The notes below the pieces were generated by a model that made no database searches, was not told where the DNA came from, and was given only the letters and a program-made list of their open reading frames with translations. From contig NZ_AP023181.1 in assembly GCF_013426915.1 (NCBI RefSeq), positions 1,612,001 to 1,676,000 on the forward strand: a stretch of 64,000 nucleotides of DNA, given 5' to 3'. The position numbers and the translations under genes are program-made. Of the stretch, positions 46,463-55,022 are shown piece by piece (the first letter of the stretch is position 1; each line of letters opens with the position of its first letter). Origin of the DNA: Paraburkholderia sp. PGU19 (GTDB taxonomy: Bacteria; Pseudomonadota; Gammaproteobacteria; Burkholderiales; Burkholderiaceae).

Positions 46463-47194
46463 ATGAACGGCTGGCTGGAACCGAAGTACGTCGGATGGCT
46501 CGCGCACGGCTTCGAGATGACCTTGCTGTTGTCGGCGTGCGTGATCGTGTCGGCGACGCTGTTGGGTTTCGCGCTCGCGATGGCGCGCAATGCGCGTAAC
46601 GGCTTCGTTACGCGCATTGCTGCGCTGTATGTGCTCGTCTTTCGCAACTCGCCGTTGCTCGTGCAACTGCTGTTCTGGTACTTCGGCGCGGCGACGATGC
46701 TGCCGCCTGGCTGGATGGAGTGGCTCAACACGCCGCATACGCTTTCCTTGTGGACCTTTACGCTTTCATGGCCACCGTTCGAGTTCGTCGCGGGCTGGAT
46801 CGGGTTGACGTGTTATGCGACGACATTCGTCGGTGAAGAGTTTCGCGCGGGAATGCGTGGCGTCAAGGACGGACAGTATCAGGCCGCCGCCGCGTTGGGA
46901 CTCGCGCCGCTCGGCACGTTTCGCTACGTGATTCTGCCGCAGGCGATCCGCATTGCGACGCCGCCGCTTGCGGGGCAATACATGAACATCGTGAAGAACT
47001 CGTCGCTGACGATGGCGATCGGTCTCGCGGAACTGTCGTACACGTCGCGGCAAGTCGATACCGAAACGTTCAAGACATTCCAGGCATTCGGCGCCGCGAC
47101 CGTTCTCTATATCGCGACCATTGCGGCGATCGAGGTCGGCTTGCTTCTCTGGAAGCGCCGCAGCGCGCACGCGTGGCAGCGAGGCACGGCATGA
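46463..47194 (+). CDS. Amino-acid ABC transporter permease (HisM/GlnP type), first
   Basis: This 243-residue membrane protein has about five membrane segments and the GltK/HisM pattern VLVFRNSPLLVQLLFWYFG, and the EAA loop GQYQAAAALGLAPLGTFRYVILPQAI. ATG 46463 lies 7 bases after the binding-protein stop. Its stop overlaps the next permease start by 4 bases. No ATPase gene of the polar amino-acid class is present in the window. Confidence 0.92.
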   Translation: MNGWLEPKYVGWLAHGFEMTLLLSACVIVSATLLGFALAMARNARNGFVTRIAALYVLVFRNSPLLVQLLFWYFGAATMLPPGWMEWLNTPHTLSLWTFTLSWPPFEFVAGWIGLTCYATTFVGEEFRAGMRGVKDGQYQAAAALGLAPLGTFRYVILPQAIRIATPPLAGQYMNIVKNSSLTMAIGLAELSYTSRQVDTETFKTFQAFGAATVLYIATIAAIEVGLLLWKRRSAHAWQRGTA

Positions 47195-47931
47195 GCGCCG
47201 TTGATTGGTTGCCCACGTTGCGTTATCTGTTGCTCGGCACGTTTCCGAATGGCCCGCTCGGTGGGGCGGCGTTGACGCTGGTGATGTCGGTTGTGTCGGC
47301 GTTGCTTTCTGCCATGGTCGGACTGGCGGGCGGCATCGCACTTTCGATGACGCGCGGCGCGGTACATCTCGCGCTGACAGCAGTGGTGGGCTTTTTCCGC
47401 GCGATTCCCGTCCTGATGCTGATCTTCTGGACGTTCTTTCTGATGCCGATGCTGCTGCACATCGATGTGCCCGGCCTCGCGACGGTCGTATGCGCGCTGG
47501 CGCTGATCGGCGGCGCGTATCTGTCGCATTCGGTGCAGGCGGGCATTGTCGCCGTCCGCGCGGGGCAGGAGCAGGCGGCATTGTCGCTTGGCCTCACGCG
47601 CTGGCAGGCGCTGCGCTACGTGCTGTTGCCGCAGGCCGTGCGGATCATGACGCCGTCGTTCGTGAACCAGTGGGTGTCGCTGATCAAGGACACGTCGCTG
47701 GCGTATATCGTCGGCGTGCCTGAGTTTACGTTTCTCGCCAACCAGATCAACAACCGGCTGATGGTGTATCCCGTGCAGATATTTCTGTTCGTCGGGCTGG
47801 TTTATCTGCTGCTGTGTTCGGCGCTGCAATTTTGCGCGACGCGCCTGCTTGGTGGCAGACAGCGTCGCAGCAAGCCCGACGCACATACGCACGTTACCCG
47901 CTTCCCTCATGTCCAATCCGCCGATTCCTGA
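47191..47931 (+). CDS. Amino-acid ABC transporter permease (HisM/GlnP type), second
   Basis: This 246-residue membrane protein has the same fold as its neighbour: VVGFFRAIPVLMLIFWTFF and the EAA loop GQEQAALSLGLTRWQALRYVLLPQAV. It starts at ATG 47191, overlapping the previous stop, and its 3' end overlaps the SoxC-like gene by 23 bases, so transport and sulfite oxidation are tightly linked at transcript level. Confidence 0.92.
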   Translation: MSAVDWLPTLRYLLLGTFPNGPLGGAALTLVMSVVSALLSAMVGLAGGIALSMTRGAVHLALTAVVGFFRAIPVLMLIFWTFFLMPMLLHIDVPGLATVVCALALIGGAYLSHSVQAGIVAVRAGQEQAALSLGLTRWQALRYVLLPQAVRIMTPSFVNQWVSLIKDTSLAYIVGVPEFTFLANQINNRLMVYPVQIFLFVGLVYLLLCSALQFCATRLLGGRQRRSKPDAHTHVTRFPHVQSADS

Positions 47932-49186
47932 ATCCAGGACTGCTCCCGCGTTGCCGCGTCGCCGGATGCTCGGCGGGCTGGCGCTGTCCGCGCTGGTCGC
48001 GCCCGGCGTGAAGGCGGCGACGCTGTTGCGCCCGCTGAACGTCGATCCGTGGACGCAAACGCCCGGCGCGCCGATCCTCGATCATCCGTACGGACAACCG
48101 TCGCCGCGCGAAGCGAACGTGGTGCGCCGCGCGGCGCGCGCATGGCCGATGCCGGGCGCGGCCTCGTCGCTCACGCCGCTCGCGGACCTGCACGGCACGA
48201 TCACGCCGAACGGGCTCGTGTATGAGCGTCATCATTCTGGCGTGCCGGATATCGATCCCGACGTGCATCGCCTGGTCGTGCATGGCCTGGTGCGCGAGCC
48301 GAAGCTCTTCACGATGGATGATCTGCTGCGTCTGCCGTCCGAGTCGCGGATTCATTTCCTGGAATGCTCGGGCAACACGGGAAGCGAATGGAAAGGTCCG
48401 AGCGGCCTGCCAGTGCAGATCACGCACGGACTGCTGTCGTGTTGCGAATGGACGGGCGTGCGTCTTTCGACCTTGCTCGAAGCGACGGGCGGACTCGCGG
48501 CGGCGACGGACGGACGCACGCCGAAATGGCTGCTCGCCGAAGGCGCCGATGCCGCCGCGATGACGCGCAGCCTGCCGCTCGACCGCATTCTCGACCGCGC
48601 GCTCGTCGTCTATGCGCAAAACGGCGAGCGTCTGCGGCCCGAGAACGGTTATCCGCTGCGGCTTCTCGTGCCGGGCTTCGAAGGCAATACGAATGTGAAG
48701 TGGTTGCGGCGTCTGAAGGTCGTCGATGCGCCGCTGGAGACGCGCGAGGAAACATCGAAATATACGGGGCTGCTGCCGGATGGACGCGCGCGGCAGTTCG
48801 TGTTCGAGATGGATGCGAAGTCGGTGATCACGCGGCCTTCGTCGGGGCAACGGCTGACGGTGCACGGCTTTTATCCGATTGTCGGTCTCGCGTGGTCGGG
48901 GCGTGGCGCGATTCGCCGGGTCGAAGTATCGACGGATGGCGGCAAGACGTGGCAGGACGCGACGCTCGACGACACGCCGCGCGATCGCGCGTTGACGCGC
49001 TTTCAATCGGGCTGGGTGTGGAACGGTGAGCCAACGGCCATTCTGTCGCGCGCTACCGATTCGACGGGTTACGTGCAGCCGACGCGCGAAGCGCTCGTGC
49101 AGGCGCGCGGACTGAACTCGAATTATCACTACAACGGCATTCATCAGTGGCGCATCGGCGCCGATGGAAGCGTGAAAAATGCTTAA
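47909..49186 (+). CDS. soxC: SoxC-like sulfite dehydrogenase, molybdopterin subunit
   Basis: From ATG 47909 the product has 425 residues with a twin-arginine-type signal (LPRRRMLGGLALSALVAPG). The sulfite-oxidase molybdenum domain includes the Mo-ligand cysteine in HFLECSGNTGSEWKG, and the C-terminal dimerisation domain contains STDGGKTWQDATL. It oxidises sulfite (or sulfane-linked sulfur) in the periplasm, passing electrons to the adjacent cytochrome c. SoxXYZAB are absent, so it is likelier to act on free sulfite than in the full Sox pathway. Confidence 0.9.
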   Translation: MSNPPIPESRTAPALPRRRMLGGLALSALVAPGVKAATLLRPLNVDPWTQTPGAPILDHPYGQPSPREANVVRRAARAWPMPGAASSLTPLADLHGTITPNGLVYERHHSGVPDIDPDVHRLVVHGLVREPKLFTMDDLLRLPSESRIHFLECSGNTGSEWKGPSGLPVQITHGLLSCCEWTGVRLSTLLEATGGLAAATDGRTPKWLLAEGADAAAMTRSLPLDRILDRALVVYAQNGERLRPENGYPLRLLVPGFEGNTNVKWLRRLKVVDAPLETREETSKYTGLLPDGRARQFVFEMDAKSVITRPSSGQRLTVHGFYPIVGLAWSGRGAIRRVEVSTDGGKTWQDATLDDTPRDRALTRFQSGWVWNGEPTAILSRATDSTGYVQPTREALVQARGLNSNYHYNGIHQWRIGADGSVKNA

Positions 49187-49736
49187 GTCAATCTTCCGGG
49201 CGTCTTTGCTGTGCGCGTCGCTGGGCGCGTGCTCGACGTCGTTGACCGCGTCGAATGCCGAACTGCGTAAATCAGTCGATGCAATCGGCACGCCCGTCAG
49301 CGATGCTGACATCGCCGCGTGGAATATCGACATCGCGCCCGATGGCCACGGTTTGCCCGCTGGCAGCGGCGACGTCGCGATGGGCGGCAAAATCTTCGCG
49401 GCCAAATGCGCCGCGTGCCACGGCGCGAAGGGAGAAGGGCTGATCGGCGATCAACTGATAGGCGGACGCGGCACGCTTGCCTCAGCCAACCCGAAGCGCA
49501 CGGTAGGCAGCTACTGGCCGTATGCGACAACATTGTTCGACTACATCCGCCGCGCGATGCCGTACAACGCGCCGCAATCGCTCAGCGCCGATGAAGTCTA
49601 TGCGCTGAGCGCGTGGATTCTGAACCAGAACGGCATCGTGCCCGACGATGCGCGTCTCGATGCGCATTCGCTGGCGTCGGTTCGCATGCCCAATCGCGAT
49701 GGCTTTGTTTCTGATCCGCGACCGGGGCGTCTGTAG
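49179..49736 (+). CDS. Cytochrome c partner of the sulfite dehydrogenase (SoxD-like)
   Basis: This 185-residue protein has a lipoprotein-like signal (LCASLGAC), a single haem site CAACH (Cys77, Cys80, His81) and a probable axial Met in RRAMPYNAP. It is the electron acceptor for the molybdenum subunit, whose gene it overlaps by 8 bases. It resembles the cytochrome domain of SoxD but is short and single-haem. It converges with the monooxygenase gene. Confidence 0.9.
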   Translation: MLKSIFRASLLCASLGACSTSLTASNAELRKSVDAIGTPVSDADIAAWNIDIAPDGHGLPAGSGDVAMGGKIFAAKCAACHGAKGEGLIGDQLIGGRGTLASANPKRTVGSYWPYATTLFDYIRRAMPYNAPQSLSADEVYALSAWILNQNGIVPDDARLDAHSLASVRMPNRDGFVSDPRPGRL

Positions 49737-49768
49737 CCAACTCGCCCCGTCGCGCGTAGGACAACCGG

Positions 49769-51146
49769 TCAGGCAGTCTGCGCAACTCGCGCAGCTTGTG
49801 CCGATTGTGTCGAGAACGGGTTCTCCGGGCGCGGCAGTCCCAGATGATCGCGCAGCGTGCGGCCCGCGTATTCAGTCCGAAACAGTCCGCGCCGCTGCAA
49901 CTCCGGCACGACCAGTTCGGCAAACTCGCTCAGCCCGCCAGGCAGCCACGGCGACATGATGTTGAAGCCATCGGCGCCTTCTTCTTCGAACCATTGCTGC
50001 AACTGGTCGGCGATGCTCTGCGGCGTGCCGATCACCTGCTGATGTCCGCGCGCGCCTGCGATGCGCAGATATAGCTGGCGTATCGTCAGATTGTCGCGGC
50101 GCGCGAGATCGAGCAGAAGGCGTTGCCGGCTCTTGCCGCCATTCGTTTCCGGCAATTCAGGCACAGGTCCGTCCACGTCGTACTTCGACAGATCGACGCC
50201 ACCCGACATGTTCGACAGCAACTGCAAGCCGACAGTCGGATGAATCAGGTCCTGCAACGCGTCGAACTTGTCTTGCGCTTCCTGCTGCGTCCTGCCGATC
50301 ACCGGAAAAATGCCGGGCATGATCTTCAGATGCTCGGGCCGGCGCCCATAGCGCGCAAGCCGGCCTTTCACGTCGCGATAGAAGTGCTTTGCTTCGTCGA
50401 GCGTCTGGTGCGCGACGAAGATCACTTCGGCCGTTTGCGCAGCGAGTTCCTTGCCTGCATCGGATGCGCCCGCCTGAATCACGACGGGCCGCCCTTGCGG
50501 CGAACGCGCGACGTTCAATGGCCCGCGCACCTTGAAATGCTTGCCGTGATAGTCGAGCACATGCACCTTGTCGGGATCGAAGTAGACGCCGCTTGCCTTG
50601 TCGCGCAGGAATGCGTCGTCGTCCCAGCTATCCCACAGCCCTGTCACCACGTCGTGGAATTCTTTCGCGCGCTCGTAGCGCAGCGCGTGATCGGGATGCT
50701 TGTCGAAGCCGAAGTTGTGCGCCTCCGTTTCCGTGCTCGACGTGACGAGATTCCAGCCGGAGCGGCCGCCGCTCAGGTGATCAAGCGACGCAAACTTGCG
50801 CGCGACGTTGTACGGCTCGTTGAACGTCGTGGAAACCGTGGCGACGAGACCGATATGCGAAGTCACGACGGACAGCGCGGACAGCAGCGTCAGCGGCTCG
50901 AAGTGATCGGCGCGCGCCGTGCGCGATAGCGAAGGCAAATGCGTGTCGCGCACGCTGACGCTGTCGGCGAAGAAGATCGCGTCGAATTTCGCGCTCGGCG
51001 ATCTGCGCAAGTTGCGCGTAGTGCGCGAAGTCGAGGCCGCCTGTCGCGTGCGTGTCCGGGTGACGCCATGCAGCGATGTGATGTCCCGTTTCCATCAGGA
51101 ATGCGCCGAGGCTGATCTGTCTTTGGTGTTGTCGTGCTTCGCTCAC
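49769..51146 (-). pseudogene. FMN-dependent monooxygenase, NtaA/SnaA/DszA family, frameshifted near the start
   Basis: The main frame (to about 50990) has typical family blocks such as FDAIFFADSVSVRDTHLPSL and LDHLSGGRSGWNLVTSS. The N-terminus (from GTG 51146 with AAGGAA upstream: ARQHQRQISLGAFLMETGHH ... LAQIAER) is in another frame. Adding one GC unit in the GCGC tract at 50990-50994 would give AERAKFDAIFF, the expected join, so a two-base loss or sequencing error is likely. These flavin-reductase-dependent enzymes cleave C-S or C-N bonds. Neighbours (SsuBC-like transporter, SoxC) suggest an organosulfur substrate. An internal start (TTG 51010) could make a shortened protein. Confidence 0.82.
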
Positions 51147-51183
51147 TGTAGTTTCCTTGATCGACGTCGAAAGAAATCGGGTT

Positions 51184-52041
51184 TCACCACGCCAGGCGCC
51201 ATTCCGTGATGCGCGGCTCATGCGCGTTTGCGCGCAGGCCGCTGCCAGGCGTGTCGTGATCGGCGGGTGCGGGCTGGTCGGTGAAATCGGCGAGAATCTG
51301 CTCCCGTAGCCGCACGAAGCGCGCATCGCTGCGCTCGCGCGGGCGCGGCGGATCGACGTGAGCGATGCGCTTCACGCGGCCCGGGCGCGGGGCCATCGTC
51401 ACCACGCGGTCACCCAGATAGATCGCTTCGTCGACGTCGTGCGTGACGAGAATCATCGTGATCCGCTCGTGCTGCCAGATGCGCTGCAATTCGTTTTGCA
51501 GACGGCCGCGCGTCAGCGCGTCGAGCGCGCCGAACGGTTCGTCGAGCAGCAGCACGCGCGGCCGGTTCACGAGTCCGCGGGCAATCGCGACACGCTGCGC
51601 CATGCCGCCCGACAACTGATGCGGATACGCATGCTCGAAACCTTCAAGTCCAACGAGTGCAACGTGCTCGGCAACCGCCTCGCGTTTCTGCTGTGTCGAA
51701 AGCGGCGCGTTGCGCAACGCGGCAAGAATGTTCTGCGAAGCCGTGAGCCACGGAAACAGCCGGTGATCCTGAAACACGATGCCGCGTTCGAGCGATGTGT
51801 CGCGCACGCGCTCGCCGTCCACGCTGATATCGCCGCGAAAGTCGCGGTCGAGCCCTGCGACGAGCCGCAGCAAGGTCGACTTGCCGCAACCGCTTGCGCC
51901 GAGCACGCTGACGAATTCGCCCTGCGCGATATCGAGCGAGATGTCGTCGAGCACGAGCAGCGTGCCGTTCGCTTCGTCCTGTTGCGCGTAGCGTTTGCTG
52001 ACGTTGCGGATGCGGATGCCTTCGGAGACTGTCGTCGTCAT
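51184..52041 (-). CDS. ABC transporter ATPase, SsuB/TauB/NrtD type
   Basis: This 285-residue ATPase has Walker A GASGCGKSTLL, the Q-loop VFQDHRLFPW, signature LSGGMAQRVAIARGL, Walker B LLLDEPFGALD and the switch His in LVTHDVDEA. The subfamily energises uptake of sulfonates, taurine or nitrate. A C-terminal extension of about 50 residues is present. The stop is 37 bases upstream of the monooxygenase start on the same strand, so they are probably one operon. Confidence 0.93.
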   Translation of the reverse strand: MTTTVSEGIRIRNVSKRYAQQDEANGTLLVLDDISLDIAQGEFVSVLGASGCGKSTLLRLVAGLDRDFRGDISVDGERVRDTSLERGIVFQDHRLFPWLTASQNILAALRNAPLSTQQKREAVAEHVALVGLEGFEHAYPHQLSGGMAQRVAIARGLVNRPRVLLLDEPFGALDALTRGRLQNELQRIWQHERITMILVTHDVDEAIYLGDRVVTMAPRPGRVKRIAHVDPPRPRERSDARFVRLREQILADFTDQPAPADHDTPGSGLRANAHEPRITEWRLAW

Positions 52042-52064
52042 ATGCGGTTACCTGAATGTTGATG

Positions 52065-52958
52065 TCATGCGGCGGCGCGTTCGCGCATTGCACCCGTGCG
52101 TCGCGCGAGCACACGCCGTTCGACGCCGCGTGCAAGCGCGTTGAGCGCCCAGCCCGTGATGCCCACGACGATGATTCCAAACAGCACGAGATCCATCCTG
52201 AACTGCTCGCTGCCGTCGATCAGCGTATTGCCGATCCCGCTGCCCGCGACCAGCAGATATTCGGCGCCGAGCGTCGCGAGCCACGAGTAGATCAGCGCGA
52301 GATAGATGCCCGTGAAGATCGACGGCAGTGCGGCGGGCAGAATCACGAAGCGGGCCATTTGCAGACGCGAATAGCGAAACGCACGCGCGACTTCGACATA
52401 GCGCGGCGACACGGCGTGGATGCCGTCGCACGTATGCGCGGCGACGGGCAGCAGCGCGGCCAGCGACAGGAACACGACTTTCGCCATGTCGCCGAGACCG
52501 AACCACACGGAGATCAGCAGTATCCATGCGAACAGCGAGATCTGCTTGAAAGTGTCGAAGGTCGGACCGATCAGGCGTGTGGCGATGCGCGAGAAGCCGA
52601 GCGCCGCGCCGAGCAGCAGGCCGCCCGCCGTGCCGATCACGAAGCCGCTCGCTTCACGCGCAAGCGAAGCCGACAGCGCGCGCAGCAACGCGCCGCTCTG
52701 AATCTGCTGCAACGCAGTGCGCGCGACATCGACAGGGCTGACGAGCAAGCCGCTCTTGACGAGATGCAACGCCGACACGAGCCACCACAACGCGAACGCG
52801 GCGAGCGGCAGCACGAGGCCGCGCCAGTTGAACGTGGAAAGACGCTGTTTGAGTACGGACTGACGTTCGGGCTTGGCGGGTGCGTCGCAACTGCACGGCG
52901 GCGGACCGTTGGATTTGCGCTCCGAAAAAAGCCGTGGAAGCGGACGTGTGGAAGGCAT
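52065..52958 (-). CDS. ABC transporter permease, SsuC/TauC type, first
   Basis: From ATG 52958 (AGGA upstream) the product has 297 residues with six membrane segments and the EAA loop VEVARAFRYSRLQMARFVILPAALP. The N-terminus has a Cys/Pro-rich cytoplasmic lead before the first membrane segment. It partners with the ATPase 23 bases downstream and a second permease 24 bases upstream. Confidence 0.9.
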   Translation of the reverse strand: MPSTRPLPRLFSERKSNGPPPCSCDAPAKPERQSVLKQRLSTFNWRGLVLPLAAFALWWLVSALHLVKSGLLVSPVDVARTALQQIQSGALLRALSASLAREASGFVIGTAGGLLLGAALGFSRIATRLIGPTFDTFKQISLFAWILLISVWFGLGDMAKVVFLSLAALLPVAAHTCDGIHAVSPRYVEVARAFRYSRLQMARFVILPAALPSIFTGIYLALIYSWLATLGAEYLLVAGSGIGNTLIDGSEQFRMDLVLFGIIVVGITGWALNALARGVERRVLARRTGAMRERAAA

Positions 52959-52982
52959 GACGTGTGTCCTCAATCGAATCAT

Positions 52983-53741
52983 TTACTCGCGAAATGCCGA
53001 TGGTTGCCCGCGCCGCAAACGGGCTTCGAGCGCATCGAGCGCGCGGTTGATCGCAAAGCCGATTGCGCCGACGATCACGACGGAAGCCATCACAAGGTCG
53101 AGCTGAAAGAGCTGCCGGCCATACACGATCAGATAGCCGAGCCCTTCCGACGACGCCACCAGTTCGACCACGACGAGCGCGAGCCACGCCTTGGTGAACG
53201 CGAGCCGCACGCCCGTGGCGAGCGTCGGCACGGCGGCGGGCAGCACGACATACACGACGCGCTGCAAGCGGCTGTAGCCGAACACGCGCGCAACTTCATC
53301 GAGCGTGGCGGGCGTGTTTCGCACGCCTTGCATCGTGCTCAACGTCACGGGCACGAGCGCGGCATGCGCGATCAGGATGTACTTCAACGGCTCGCCGACA
53401 CCGACCAGCAACAGCAGAAACGGCAGCCAGCCCAATACGGGAATCTGCACGAGCGCATTGAAGGCGGGTAGCACGTAGGCTTCGACGGTGCGCGACAAAC
53501 CCAATGCCGCGCCGATGAAGAAGCCCGCGGGCGCGCCGACGCCGAAGCCGACCAGCACGCGTTGCAGGCTGACCAGTGTGTTGCGCGCCAGGTCGCCGCT
53601 GATCGCAAGGTCGTACAGCGTGTCAAATACCTGTTGCGGCGGCGGAAGAATTTGCGGCGCGATCCCATGCCCGCCGATGTGCCGCACGATCTGCATCGCG
53701 TGCTGCACACGCTGATCGCCGACGACCCAGCCTCGCAGCAC
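52983..53741 (-). CDS. ABC transporter permease, SsuC/TauC type, second, 5' end probably replaced
   Basis: The family sequence is clear from QILPPPQQVFDTLYDLAISG onward, with the EAA loop DEVARVFGYSRLQRVVYVVLPAAVP. Before this, relatives have a first membrane segment, but here the predicted N-terminus (MLRGWVVGDQRVQHAMQIVR) is polar and comes from DNA that on the other strand encodes a methyltransferase-like fragment. The gene seems cut at its 5' end by the rearrangement at 53.7-53.9 kb. No binding-protein gene remains beside it. Function of the product is doubtful. Confidence 0.75.
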   Translation of the reverse strand: MLRGWVVGDQRVQHAMQIVRHIGGHGIAPQILPPPQQVFDTLYDLAISGDLARNTLVSLQRVLVGFGVGAPAGFFIGAALGLSRTVEAYVLPAFNALVQIPVLGWLPFLLLLVGVGEPLKYILIAHAALVPVTLSTMQGVRNTPATLDEVARVFGYSRLQRVVYVVLPAAVPTLATGVRLAFTKAWLALVVVELVASSEGLGYLIVYGRQLFQLDLVMASVVIVGAIGFAINRALDALEARLRRGQPSAFRE

Positions 53742-53879
53742 GCGGAGATCGGCGCGCCGAACAAGCTCACGCGCGAAAGCACGGCAACGCTGCTGGCCTC
53801 CGTGGGCTTCGAACCCACGCTCAACGAGATTCGCGAGTTCGACGACGCATTCGACAACGTCGACGACGTGCTGTCGCGA
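53703..53879 (+). pseudogene. Methyltransferase-like C-terminal fragment, plus strand
   Basis: The frame reads LHTLIADDPASQHAEIGAPN, then LLASVGFEPTLNEIREFDDA and DNVDDVLSR, before turning into Arg-rich nonsense at about 53880. It resembles the later part of a SAM-dependent methyltransferase (PNKLT, then a GFEPT strand-turn). The matching N-terminal part lies on the opposite strand immediately to the right, so the gene has been broken by an inversion. The family assignment of this half is less certain than that of the other. Confidence 0.45.
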
Positions 53880-54090
53880 TGCCGAGCACTTCGCCGTGCG
53901 CGCCGACGCGCTGCGCGGCCGATTCCGTCAGACGGCCCGTGCCGCAGCCGATGTCGAGCACGCGTTCGCGTTCGCGCAGATCGAGCGCGTCGAGCAGTTG
54001 AAGTCCATGATTGAACTGGCGGATGCCGAGGCGATCGTATTCGTCGGCGAGCGTGGCAGAATCGAGCTGCAGGCTGGGTGCTTTCGACAT
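53880..54090 (-). pseudogene. Methyltransferase N-terminal fragment, minus strand
   Basis: From ATG 54090 the frame reads MSKAPSLQLDSATLADEYDR, then the SAM-binding motif I RVLDIGCGTGRLTESAAQRV and GEVLGI, after which it becomes an Arg-rich run without family character at about 53880. This is the front third of a class I SAM-dependent methyltransferase. The break coincides with the end of a C-terminal-like fragment on the other strand. Confidence 0.65.
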
Positions 54091-54229
54091 GGGAATGAGC
54101 GCAGTGGTCGTCTTTGAGCACCCATTCTTGTCGACGCGGTACGTCACGACAAGAAAGCATTCGAGCTATTCATATGCGCTTCGATGCTTTCCTGTCTCGT
54201 TCTGGTGCGGCTGCGTTTGCTATCGTGAA

Positions 54230-54264
54230 CAGGCATCTGCAACAGTGAACGATGCAGATGCCTG
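54230..54264. repeat. Perfect 11-base inverted repeat
   Basis: CAGGCATCTGC (54230-54240) and GCAGATGCCTG (54254-54264) form a perfect stem with a 13-base loop. It directly abuts the hairpin at 54265-54312 and lies near the methyltransferase rearrangement. No T-tract is present. Confidence 0.7.
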
Positions 54265-54312
54265 ACGCGTTGATTTGCCGCTAACGTGGGTGAATGCGGC
54301 GTGTCAACGCGT
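54265..54312 (-). terminator. Two-step hairpin after phoU
   Basis: ACGCGTTGA (54265-54273) pairs with TCAACGCGT (54304-54312), and inside a symmetrical 3-by-3 internal loop GCCGC (54277-54281) pairs with GCGGC (54296-54300). It begins two bases after the phoU stop, so it could stop phoU transcription or protect its mRNA 3' end, although no T-tract follows. Confidence 0.55.
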
Positions 54313-54314
54313 GC

Positions 54315-55022
54315 TCAGTTCGTCAATGCCTCGCGTTCGAGTTCGCGCAGCGGAATGTGACGCACATCGCGCCCCTTGACGACGAACACGACGAATTCGG
54401 CAATGTTCTTCGCGTGATCGCCGATCCGTTCCAACGCCTTCGCGATGAACAGATATTCGAGCGCGACCGTAATGGTGCGCGGCGTCTCGTTCATGTGTAT
54501 CGCGAGCCGCTCGACGAACGCACGGAATACGTCGTCGATGGCCTTGTCGTCGCGCACGATCTGCGCGGCGGCCACGGCGTCCATGCGCGCAAACGCATCG
54601 AGCACCCGATGCAGGATCGACGACGCCAGTTCACCGCACTGCTTCAGCTCGGCCAGCGAGATGGGCGGCGTTCCGCCATGTTCATCGATGCGCCGCATGC
54701 GCTTGGAAATCTTGCGCGCTTCGTCGCCCATGCGTTCGAGATTAGTGACGCACTTCGACATGGCCATCAATAGCCGCAGGTCGCGTGCAGCCGGTTGTCG
54801 GCGTGCGATCACGCGGTGTATTTCTTCATCGATTTCGATTTCGAGCGCGTTCAGCTCACGCTCGCTGTCGCGAATGTCTTCGACGAGCGCGGGGTCATAA
54901 GCGTCGAGCAACGACAGGCAGCGGGTAATTTGTCGTTCGACCACGCCACCCATTTCCAGCAGGTTGGTCGATAGCATGTTGAGCGCAGCGTCGAACTGAC
55001 TGGAGAGATGCTTGTCGGACAT
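54315..55022 (-). CDS. phoU: Phosphate transport regulator PhoU
   Basis: This 235-residue all-helical protein has two PhoU repeats with the metal-site pattern E/DxxxD (VTNLERMGDEARKISKR; AKALERIGDHAKNIAEFV). PhoU links the Pst transporter to the PhoR kinase and damps the phosphate-starvation response. Here it is alone, without pst, phoB or phoR, so it may be a second copy. The start ATG 55022 (MSDKHLSSQFD) is chosen over 55040. Confidence 0.93.
   Translation of the reverse strand: MSDKHLSSQFDAALNMLSTNLLEMGGVVERQITRCLSLLDAYDPALVEDIRDSERELNALEIEIDEEIHRVIARRQPAARDLRLLMAMSKCVTNLERMGDEARKISKRMRRIDEHGGTPPISLAELKQCGELASSILHRVLDAFARMDAVAAAQIVRDDKAIDDVFRAFVERLAIHMNETPRTITVALEYLFIAKALERIGDHAKNIAEFVVFVVKGRDVRHIPLRELEREALTN

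Noticed and set aside
45637..47931. Assigning the SsuB-type ATPase at 51184 as the partner of the amino-acid-type permeases
   Set aside because: The ATPase belongs to a different ABC subfamily and is cotranscribed with its own two permeases; sharing is possible but not supported by the sequence.
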